Shown piece by piece: positions 42,140 to 48,292 of a DNA stretch of 48,292 bases; the first letter of the stretch is position 1; each line of letters begins with the position of its first letter. The stretch covers positions 1 through 48,292 of the forward strand of contig NZ_JFKA01000018.1 of the NCBI RefSeq assembly GCF_002115755.1, written 5' to 3'. Origin of the DNA: Thalassospira mesophila (GTDB lineage: Bacteria > Pseudomonadota > Alphaproteobacteria > Rhodospirillales > Thalassospiraceae). A model generated the notes under the pieces. The model saw only the letters and a program-made list of their open reading frames with translations, did no database searches and was not told the DNA's origin. The translations under genes were made by a program, and so were the position numbers.

Positions 42140-43042
42140 TCATTCATCACCTCCTTCCTGCTCGCCGCCATCACTGGAGGGACGGAACTGCAACAGCATG
42201 TTGGATTGAATGCGGATCAGCTGCGCCATTTGCTGCTGTTGCTGCACCTGAATGCGGCTTTGATGCAGAACGGCCTTGAGCAGGGTGGCGATGAAGGTTT
42301 TGAGATCGCCCGCCTGTTCGCCTTGTGATTCCAGCTCTTCGATAATGTCCTGATTGATCTCGGCCAGTTCGGTCGAGGTGCGATCTGCTTGCGCTAGTCC
42401 GGTATTAACCGCCTCACGCGCCATTTTCGCCCGACGCTCTTCGGTCGCCTTGCGCGCTGCCGCTCTTGCTGCAAAATAAAGCCGCTGTTCTGCCGGGCTA
42501 TCGGGGTTTTTCCAGTTCGGCGCATTGCCGTCCCCGCCCGAGCCGCCGCCCGAACTTCCGCCCCAGGAACCGCCTTCCGGCATCGCCCAGTCATCAGGGC
42601 TGCCTTCCTCGCCAAACTTCCAGCTTTCCGGGTCTTTGGGATCAAACCACAGCGTCGAGTTATAGAAAAACCGCCGCGCACAGATGCTTTTCCAGTCAAC
42701 ATCATCAAGATTGATCCCGGGCATCAGCTTGGAGAAATCGGGCAACAAACAGGAGATGTCGCGATTGATCTGCTGGCCGAGCTTGGCAAGGTTGAGAATG
42801 GGAACGGCGACCTGACCGAGCTTGCCAATGGCGTTGATCTGGTCCTGGGCGGTCTTGCTGATTTTGCCGAGAATGTCGGTCTGTTTCATCAGTTCATCAA
42901 ACTGCTGTTGCAGCTTGTTGAACTGTTCGGTGATTTTAACAAACGAGGTGGCGTCAAACACCGGATAGGTGGCCGAGGCGGGCAGGCTGGCACAGCTTAA
43001 CAGCCCGGCAATGGCAATGATCCGCAGGCGCTTTTTATTCAT
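42140..43042 (-). CDS. virB5: T4SS minor pilin VirB5/TrbJ-like
   Basis: The 300-aa protein has a signal peptide (RIIAIAGLLSCASLPASA) followed by a helical coiled-coil region (FVKITEQFNKLQQQFDELMKQTDILGKI) typical of VirB5/TrbJ. Two Cys, in SCLLPDF and SICARRF, may pair. A Gly/Ser-rich loop lies at about 160-175, and a long C-terminal helix ends in a Gln run (QVQQQQQMAQL). It is thought to cap the pilus and contact recipients. It overlaps the small two-helix gene by 4 bp. Confidence 0.8.
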   Translation of the reverse strand: MNKKRLRIIAIAGLLSCASLPASATYPVFDATSFVKITEQFNKLQQQFDELMKQTDILGKISKTAQDQINAIGKLGQVAVPILNLAKLGQQINRDISCLLPDFSKLMPGINLDDVDWKSICARRFFYNSTLWFDPKDPESWKFGEEGSPDDWAMPEGGSWGGSSGGGSGGDGNAPNWKNPDSPAEQRLYFAARAAARKATEERRAKMAREAVNTGLAQADRTSTELAEINQDIIEELESQGEQAGDLKTFIATLLKAVLHQSRIQVQQQQQMAQLIRIQSNMLLQFRPSSDGGEQEGGDE

Positions 43043-43296
43043 GACGCCCCCCTGTCAAAACGACAGACAAGAACAGCGCGCACAACCATGAGCAGGCTGG
43101 CGAGACATTGCAGGCCAAGCAACAAGATGCCTGCAACGGGTGCGACGACCAGAAGCCCGGCGGTGAACGCCAGACAGGCCAGCATGACAAGTAAGAACAG
43201 CAGATCGGTCTTGTCTGCCGTGATCTCTATCGGGGATCGGATTGGTTCTTCTGCCCGATGATAAAAGGCAGCCGTCCTCAAAGGTGGTTGCGCCAT
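43039..43296 (-). CDS. Small two-helix membrane protein between virB4 and virB5, 85 aa
   Basis: This protein has two adjacent hydrophobic helices (LLFLLVMLACLAFTAGLLVV and AGILLLGLQCLASLLMVVRAVLV) and a polar N-terminus. I chose the ATG at 43296, preceded by GGGGGGA; an ATG four codons earlier is possible. It overlaps the virB4 3' end by 19 bp and virB5 by 4 bp. I do not recognise a family. Confidence 0.65.
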   Translation of the reverse strand: MAQPPLRTAAFYHRAEEPIRSPIEITADKTDLLFLLVMLACLAFTAGLLVVAPVAGILLLGLQCLASLLMVVRAVLVCRFDRGAS

Positions 43297-45662
43297 GCGT
43301 CCCCCCATTTGCTTTGCAAGGTTTCCATCAGTTTGTTTTCGTCAGGACCGGAGCGGTAAAAGCGCAGCGGATCGCCCAGCGGCGAGAGATCGACATTGAG
43401 AATGGCGCTTTCTTCATAGCCACTGACTTCGTCGCGCTTGATGATCAGAACCCGGCGGTCATTGAACTCTTCCGAGCGGGTGCGGCCTTTGACGAAGGCC
43501 TTTTGTTCGTCATTGAGATTGAAGGGTTCCAGGCTTTCGTCATCGATCTTGGAATTGGGAAAGAAGATGAAAACAGCGGTGTTTTCGATAAAGGCTTCTG
43601 CCTTGCCGCTTTTGACCAAAGCTGCCGGATCCTGAAAAATCATCCCGACAATGCCGTTGAGCTTGCGATATTCCCGGTACATCTCGGCGGCCAGATCGCA
43701 AAAACCGGGATTGCGCAGCAAATTGGCCGCTTCCTCGATCAATATGATGAAACCCCGCAAGTTCGGTGCGACCGATTTGGCAATGGTCTCGGCGATATGG
43801 CCAACAATCGGTGCACCCAGCGACGGGTCTTTCAGCGCCTCGTTCATATTGATGCCCACCATATGCGACTGGTTGAGCATGCCGCCGAGACTGTCATGGG
43901 GCGCATTCATGATGTGGCTGCGCAGCCCGGCATTGCCCTTGTCGTCAATCACCCATTGCGAAAACGCCCGGCGCAGTTCGGAACGTTTGGCAAAGGCATA
44001 GGGAAACAGGGCATTGAGCGTGCGGTTGGGCGGATCGATCTGGAAGGCCAGATCAATCGCATGCGACAGGGCATCGCGATCATCCGGGGCCAGTTCAATC
44101 CCGGCCATGGCCTTGAGAATGAAATTGATCCGCTCGCGATTGGCCGGATTATCTTCCCCGACATCCAGCGGGTTTAAGGCCAGCTTCTCATAGGGCTGAT
44201 AGAGCCCGCCGAGCGCTTCGACCATGAAGCGCGAGCCTTCCTTGGAATCAAAGATAAACGAGCGAATGCGATCAAACTTTGACGCCCCGCTCAGAAGATG
44301 CATCAGCAGTGTTGATTTACCGCTGCCCGCCGGGGCAAAAACCAGAAAGTTGGCCAGCGTCTTGGGCTTGTTGGTGACATGGAAGTTCGCCGCATAGGCC
44401 TGCCCGCTGGTGGTGGTAAACCAGCGCAGCGGGGCCGGACCGAGCGGGCTTTCGGTGAGACCGGTGGCCGAATGCTGCATCGCCCACAGGGCGGCAATGT
44501 TTTCGCTGCGCAGTTCGAGCGAGGACATGAAGCGTCCGCCCGGGATCAGCTTGGCGCGGGACCTGGCCGGAATGCGGTTAAACCAGCAGACCGGCGCACC
44601 GCGCACCTGGACATGATAGAGGATCTGGCGGTTTGACAGCCGCCGGGTGATCTTGCGGATCAAGGCATCAAGTTTGACGGAAGTGTCTGCCCGGGCAATG
44701 ATCTGGAACTGGGTGGCAAACAGGGTGACATCGCCCTGATTGACCATGCTGATCAGGGCATCGGTCTCGGCGGCGGCCTCGGCATTGCCAAACAGGGCGT
44801 TTTGCTCGCCGCTCAAACGACGGCTGAGATAAAGCACCGCCTTGTGCTGATCAAAGGGATCGCAGATCTGACAAATCTCGATCTCGCCATCAAGCGTCAT
44901 GATGTCGTTAATGATCTGGCCCGTCACCGTGCCCGGCCATTTGGCCACGGTAATCACCTTTTGCAGTTTCTCGGTCGGGGTGAAGCTTCGGATCACCCCG
45001 TTATCCTTGTGAAAGCTCAGATCACTGGCGGGCAGGCCACCCGAGATGTCTTGCGGGATCGGGCCGAGATCGTGGCGATATTCGCCGCAGACAAGGCCGT
45101 TTAAAAACCCGGTCAGATCGCAGGTCTGGCCATCGGGCGCTTTGGCCAGCAGATCAACCCCGTATTTGGCCCCATCGGCATCAATGATATCGGTGGCTTC
45201 ATGCAAGGCGGGCATGGCGGAGCCGGTAATGACCAGATACCAGTCAATGAAATAGCTGGAGCGAAACTGCTTCGCTTCGGCATCGCCCACTTCCTGCAAG
45301 GGCGCATTGGGCCAGGTGGCCCGGGCATTAATCGCGCGTTTGCGTTTGATCCCAAACCAGCGCAGGCTGAGACCCAACTGGCCGAGCTTGTGAACCAGGA
45401 TTGAACGGGCTTGCAGCAGGTTGTCCTGTTCAGCCTCGATCTTGGCATCGTAGGACGTGCCGAGAAAGCGAAACACACGCGACAGGCTGTTATCCTTGCC
45501 GCGGATGGTGGTGGCATCACTTTCGATGCAATCGAGTTCAAGCTGGTCTTGCAGCCAGTCCTGTTTGATGTCGCCAAGCAGGATGCGGCGGCTGGCGGGG
45601 ACGACAAGGCCCCCGGCCATGGTGGCGACAAGGGAGGTGGCAAGGACGGAAGGCCAGATCAT
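43278..45662 (-). CDS. virB4: T4SS ATPase VirB4
   Basis: The 794-aa protein has a short hydrophobic N-terminus, the CagE/VirB4 N-domain (about 40-400) and a C-terminal ATPase domain. Walker A is APAGSGKS at 443-450, Walker B is GFIILIEEAANLL, and FQDPAALVKSGKAEAFIENTAVFIFF follows. It energises pilus biogenesis and substrate transfer. Start ATG at 45662 overlaps virB3 by 4 bp. The length is normal for the family. Confidence 0.95.
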   Translation of the reverse strand: MIWPSVLATSLVATMAGGLVVPASRRILLGDIKQDWLQDQLELDCIESDATTIRGKDNSLSRVFRFLGTSYDAKIEAEQDNLLQARSILVHKLGQLGLSLRWFGIKRKRAINARATWPNAPLQEVGDAEAKQFRSSYFIDWYLVITGSAMPALHEATDIIDADGAKYGVDLLAKAPDGQTCDLTGFLNGLVCGEYRHDLGPIPQDISGGLPASDLSFHKDNGVIRSFTPTEKLQKVITVAKWPGTVTGQIINDIMTLDGEIEICQICDPFDQHKAVLYLSRRLSGEQNALFGNAEAAAETDALISMVNQGDVTLFATQFQIIARADTSVKLDALIRKITRRLSNRQILYHVQVRGAPVCWFNRIPARSRAKLIPGGRFMSSLELRSENIAALWAMQHSATGLTESPLGPAPLRWFTTTSGQAYAANFHVTNKPKTLANFLVFAPAGSGKSTLLMHLLSGASKFDRIRSFIFDSKEGSRFMVEALGGLYQPYEKLALNPLDVGEDNPANRERINFILKAMAGIELAPDDRDALSHAIDLAFQIDPPNRTLNALFPYAFAKRSELRRAFSQWVIDDKGNAGLRSHIMNAPHDSLGGMLNQSHMVGINMNEALKDPSLGAPIVGHIAETIAKSVAPNLRGFIILIEEAANLLRNPGFCDLAAEMYREYRKLNGIVGMIFQDPAALVKSGKAEAFIENTAVFIFFPNSKIDDESLEPFNLNDEQKAFVKGRTRSEEFNDRRVLIIKRDEVSGYEESAILNVDLSPLGDPLRFYRSGPDENKLMETLQSKWGDAWRNHL

Positions 45663-45961
45663 GGCTGTTTCCTCCCGGCATTGAGCAACCGGTTATGCCG
45701 GCTGGTGCGCCAGAAACGGGGCGGCAGCGACAGTTCCCGGTCGAAATGCATGTTGTCCTTGGTCTTGCGAATGAAGAACATCCATGCGCCGATGATGCCC
45801 AGCACCATGGTGGGCAGCATCAGCCAGAAGATCTCCAGAAGCACCATGAGCACGAGGCCAATCGAGCCAATGGCGACGCTGAGCATCATCAGCGGCACGG
45901 GCAGGCCAAACATGGTCATCTGGTTTTGAATGCGGGTGAGAACAGCGCTGCCGGCTTTCAT
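45659..45961 (-). CDS. virB3: T4SS inner-membrane protein VirB3
   Basis: The 100-aa protein has two closely spaced membrane helices (LPVPLMMLSVAIGSIGLVLMVL and LMLPTMVLGIIGAWMFFI) and a polar C-terminus containing DNMHFDRELSLPPRFW. It lies between virB2 and virB4, the standard order, and overlaps virB4 by 4 bp. VirB3 works with VirB4 in pilus assembly. Confidence 0.88.
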   Translation of the reverse strand: MKAGSAVLTRIQNQMTMFGLPVPLMMLSVAIGSIGLVLMVLLEIFWLMLPTMVLGIIGAWMFFIRKTKDNMHFDRELSLPPRFWRTSRHNRLLNAGRKQP

Positions 45962-45963
45962 GA

Positions 45964-46281
45964 TCAGGACCCGCCAAACAGGCCAGCCGAGATTGCCGGG
46001 CCGGAGGTGACCAGCACCCCGCCAATGACGATCATGCCCGCCCGGATCCAGTCCATGCGTCCGGTAAACCCGGCCCAGATGCCAAGCACCATCACGCCGA
46101 TACCAACGACAATGGTGCCGATCTTGCCGACCCCGGTCTGAACACTTTCAAACAGGCTAATGATCGGTTCGTACCATTCACCGGAGGCAGAGGTGGAGGC
46201 CGCCTGGGCAAAGGCAGGCTCGGTGAGAATGAGGGTTGCCACGGCAACCAGCAGGCACAGGGTGAGATTGTTTTTGGTCAT
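45964..46281 (-). CDS. virB2: T4SS major pilin VirB2/TrbC
   Basis: The 105-aa prepilin has a signal peptide (LTLCLLVAVATLILTEPAFAQA). Its mature part of about 78 aa contains two hydrophobic helices (IGTIVVGIGVMVLGIWAGFTG and AGMIVIGGVLVTSGPAISAGLF). This is the VirB2 pattern. It ends 2 bp before virB3 begins. The 46-bp gap upstream, after the traM-like gene, may hold a promoter. Confidence 0.9.
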   Translation of the reverse strand: MTKNNLTLCLLVAVATLILTEPAFAQAASTSASGEWYEPIISLFESVQTGVGKIGTIVVGIGVMVLGIWAGFTGRMDWIRAGMIVIGGVLVTSGPAISAGLFGGS

Positions 46282-46327
46282 GTCTTCCTCGGGGTTAAAT
46301 CAGGATCAAATCGGAATAAATGCGGGT

Positions 46328-46768
46328 TCAAAGGGTCAGGGCGCTGAGCACACCGACGACGAAGACCACGGCGATGATGTTGAGCGTGGTCAGGATCTTC
46401 TGGGTGCGCAGCAGGCGGGAGAACTGGCGGATGGCGTCTTCCGCCATCTCTGCCGTTTCATTCATGGTTTTGATGCGTTCGCGCACCACATCGCCCAGCG
46501 CCTCGGCCTTGAAGGCTTCAATGGCTGCCAGGACATCCTTGGTAAAATCCTGCGAGGCATCGCGGACGGTCTGGGAAAGGGCGCGGTTATACTGGTCATT
46601 GATCCGGCGTTGCTCATCAAGCGACAGGCGCAGGATGGTATGGACCAGCAGTACCGGATCATCGGCATCGACCGTGATCTGGTGTTGCTGCCACAAATAA
46701 GTGCGCAGCTCCTCGACACTGTCCATTGTGACGGGTGGCGGCGGGGTATCGTCCAGAAGCCCTGCCAT
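46328..46768 (-). CDS. TraM-like transfer/stability protein
   Basis: The 146-aa protein has a long helical body (QRRINDQYNRALSQTVRDASQDFTKDVLAAIEAFKAEAL) and a C-terminal membrane anchor (ILTTLNIIAVVFVVGVLSAL). Size, topology and place after a ParA-like ATPase match RP4 TraM and R388 StbC. I chose the ATG at 46768, in a TGATG overlap with the ATPase stop; a GTG one codon earlier is also possible. Its exact role is unknown even in model systems. Confidence 0.65.
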   Translation of the reverse strand: MAGLLDDTPPPPVTMDSVEELRTYLWQQHQITVDADDPVLLVHTILRLSLDEQRRINDQYNRALSQTVRDASQDFTKDVLAAIEAFKAEALGDVVRERIKTMNETAEMAEDAIRQFSRLLRTQKILTTLNIIAVVFVVGVLSALTL

Positions 46769-47511
46769 CACAGCACCCTCTGTTCCATTTCCGCCCCGAT
46801 GCTGCGCCAGGTCATCTTCAGGCGCTGGCGCGACATCAGCTGGAACTCGGGATGGGACGCTGCCTCGTCAAAGGTCAGGCGGGCGCGCATCATCTGTTCG
46901 ATGTCATGACCAAAGGTTTCCTTGCGAACCTCGGGCAGGCGGACCAGCGCGTGAATGCGGTCCTTGTTCTTTTTATAAAGGCCGGAATGCTCGAAGCTCC
47001 GCACCTCGCCCGAGGCATCCTTGCGTTCGATCCGCCCGAAATATTCGTTGAGCCAGACAACGACGGGAATATCGGGCACGCTTTGCAAGACGTGGTGCAG
47101 GCCCTCCATGGTGTCATTAAGCGCCTGTCCGCCGGTGAGCACGGTATGAAGGCGCACCTCGTGCCCGGCATCGGCCAGCATTTGCAAGGCCTGGGCTTCG
47201 ACCATGTAGCCGAGCAGGGGCAGGAAGGTGGACGCCCCGTTATCGATCACGACAATGCCGTCATCGGGACCGGCCATGATCTGTTCGATCAGGGCGTCAA
47301 AATAACGCGGGTTGATCTCGTCGGGACGTTCGCCGAGACGAATGGTCTCGACGGGAAAGGCCTTGTAACCGGCAAAGGTCTGGTTGATCGGATCGGTGTC
47401 AAAGCAGGCCAGCGGGGTGTCGCGTTTGAGGTAATGCTGTGCGAGAAGGCTGGCGACAAACGACTTGCCGACCCCGCCCTTGCCCTGAAGGGTGAGATTA
47501 ATCAACGCCAT
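46768..47511 (-). CDS. ParA/MinD-like ATPase, TraL/StbB-type
   Basis: The 248-aa ATPase has a deviant Walker A, LQGKGGVGKS, with Lys11 and Lys16, a CFDTDPINQTF segment and GIVVIDNGASTF as Walker B. It resembles RP4 TraL and R388 StbB, which act in plasmid positioning and transfer. I chose the ATG at 47511, preceded by GGAG; longer starts run into the XRE gene, which overlaps it by 14 bp. It overlaps the traM-like gene at the stop. Confidence 0.8.
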   Translation of the reverse strand: MALINLTLQGKGGVGKSFVASLLAQHYLKRDTPLACFDTDPINQTFAGYKAFPVETIRLGERPDEINPRYFDALIEQIMAGPDDGIVVIDNGASTFLPLLGYMVEAQALQMLADAGHEVRLHTVLTGGQALNDTMEGLHHVLQSVPDIPVVVWLNEYFGRIERKDASGEVRSFEHSGLYKKNKDRIHALVRLPEVRKETFGHDIEQMMRARLTFDEAASHPEFQLMSRQRLKMTWRSIGAEMEQRVL

Positions 47512-47734
47512 TGGCGATAACTCCATCTGAAATGATAATTTTGATGCCCAGTGCATGGGCGAGGCGAAAGACATGGGCGGCGGGAAGATCGATCCGGCCT
47601 GCTTCAAAGTCGCGGTAGCTGCGTTCAGACATGCCGATGCAATGGCCCGCCCCGGTTTGGGTCAGACCTTTGTCGAGGCGGGCCTGGCGCAGGCGGGTGT
47701 GAAGGGTGAGGTAGTCGGCTTGCCAATTGCTCAT
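47498..47734 (-). CDS. XRE-family transcriptional regulator
   Basis: The 78-aa protein is a single HTH domain (LRQARLDKGLTQTGAGHCIGMSERSYRDFEAGRIDLPAAHVFRLAHALGI), close to the Cro/XRE fold. Start ATG at 47734 overlaps the traK-like gene by 4 bp. It is placed between traK- and traL-like genes, a position that holds no such gene in RP4 as I know it. It is likely to regulate the transfer operon from the promoter upstream of traK. Confidence 0.8.
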   Translation of the reverse strand: MSNWQADYLTLHTRLRQARLDKGLTQTGAGHCIGMSERSYRDFEAGRIDLPAAHVFRLAHALGIKIIISDGVIANGVD

Positions 47735-48102
47735 TGCGCGTCCTCCTCATCATCGGAGGGCGCATCCTCGCCATCCCACAGGCGATCAAACACGACCTGT
47801 TCTTTTTCCTTGAGCGTGGGCAAGGAATTGGCGGGCTGAGACTTGTCTGGCCGATGTGCTGGATTGGTCGCGGGAAGGGACCGGGCAGGTGGTTTGACAA
47901 GGGCCCGGCTTTTGGGTGCAGCGCGCCCGGCACGCAGCAGTTTCACGCGGCGATAAAACGACCGGCGTGAAATGGTAATCCGCTGGGCAGCGGTTAAAGT
48001 TTCAAAGATTTGTCGGGTGGAAATACCCTTCTCGATCTCTGCAAGGATCTCCTCTTGCAGGGCGAGAATTTCGATTTTTGCCTGACCCCATTCGGCTGGC
48101 AT
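47731..48102 (-). CDS. TraK/StbA-like DNA-binding protein
   Basis: The 123-aa protein has an N-terminal HTH: ILAEIEKGISTRQIFETLTA is followed at once by AQRITISRRSFYRRVKLLR. It closely follows the IxxGxSxxxIYxxLxxxGxxTISYSxFxxYV pattern of TraK/StbA. The C-terminus is basic and Pro-rich. TraK binds oriT-side repeats in RP4, and StbA binds repeats next to oriT in R388. It is the first gene of the transfer operon in this window. Start ATG at 48102 is preceded by GGGGG. Confidence 0.7.
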   Translation of the reverse strand: MPAEWGQAKIEILALQEEILAEIEKGISTRQIFETLTAAQRITISRRSFYRRVKLLRAGRAAPKSRALVKPPARSLPATNPAHRPDKSQPANSLPTLKEKEQVVFDRLWDGEDAPSDDEEDAQ

Positions 48103-48236
48103 TGCAGACCCCCATCTCGTCGTTAACGACTTGACAAGGATCGGAAATGTATGGTCTCAATTCGTCACCGGGGACACCATGAAGGATGTCCCTCGGGTAA
48201 AAGAATTGGGTAATCAGGTATGCCCCCGCAACCAAC
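48103..48236. promoter_or_regulatory. Leader of the transfer operon with palindromes
   Basis: The gap upstream of the traK-like gene contains the 12-bp palindrome GTCGTTAACGAC (48119-48130) and an imperfect inverted repeat GGGACA/TGTCCC (48171-48176 and 48187-48192). It should carry the operon promoter and binding sites for TraK-like and XRE proteins. No clear -35/-10 pair was found. In RP4 and R388 the oriT lies beside traK/stbA, so this is a second candidate oriT region. Confidence 0.4.
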
Positions 48237-48272
48237 AAAAAGCCCCGCCATCCGAAGATGGCGGGGCTTTTT
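48237..48272. terminator. Strong bidirectional rho-independent terminator
   Basis: A 16-bp perfect stem runs from 48237 to 48252 (AAAAAGCCCCGCCATC) and 48257 to 48272, closed by the stable tetraloop CGAA. A-run and T-run on the two sides make it work in both directions. It probably ends transcription from genes beyond the right edge and insulates the transfer operon. Confidence 0.9.
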
Positions 48273-48292
48273 GTTTATTCCCTGTGTCTGCT

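Noticed and set aside
43242..44177. 311-codon plus-strand frame
   Set aside because: Antisense to virB4; composition is that of a shadow frame.

Overview
This window looks like the backbone of a conjugative plasmid or integrative conjugative element from an alphaproteobacterium. I see no housekeeping, ribosomal RNA or tRNA gene. The codon bias is moderately GC-rich, and the transfer genes are a VirB/VirD4 type IV secretion system joined to an IncP-like relaxase and a TraK/TraL/TraM-like block. A marine Rhodospirillales host such as Thalassospira would fit, but that is a guess.

Layout. (1) Positions 94-4112, plus strand: a helix-turn-helix replication-type gene with iteron-like repeats inside its coding sequence, an HD-type phosphohydrolase, a membrane-linked thermonuclease, a HicAB toxin-antitoxin pair with a repeat-built promoter/operator, and an unknown gene. 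(2) 4257-6585, minus strand: a large serine recombinase and a BRO-N antirepressor-like protein. (3) 6586-7122: a regulatory-looking gap with eight tandem 10-bp repeats and nested palindromes. (4) 7123-14344, plus strand: a type I restriction-modification operon with two different consecutive HsdM genes, then HsdS and HsdR. (5) 14571-16107, plus strand: a two-gene cassette of unknown function with its own promoter, the best candidate here for an undescribed system. (6) 16108-16616: a scar with a fragment resembling the relaxase C-terminus and the 5' stub of an IS3-family orfA. (7) 16617-23711, minus strand: a complete type I Zorya defence operon, zorABCD, with every junction a 4-bp overlap. (8) 23712-24283: a non-coding gap with strong inverted repeats. 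(9) 24284-48102, minus strand: the transfer region. Read 5' to 3' from the right it is traK-like, XRE regulator, traL-like, traM-like, virB2, virB3, virB4, a two-helix protein, virB5, virB6, a two-helix protein, virB7, virB8, virB9, virB10, a large Cys-rich secreted protein, virB11, virD4, a small acidic protein, an ArdC/metallopeptidase/Toprim protein, mobC and the relaxase. One secreted protein, at the virB5-virB6 junction, runs the other way. A strong terminator closes the right edge.

How the parts work together. MobC and the relaxase (Tyr22) would process oriT, VirD4 would hand the DNA-protein complex to the VirB channel, and the ArdC/Toprim protein could protect and prime the incoming strand. 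The cargo between the replication end and the relaxase is defence: type I restriction, the unknown pair and Zorya. The relaxase-like fragment and insertion-sequence stub between the cassettes suggest stepwise accretion next to the relaxase 3' end.
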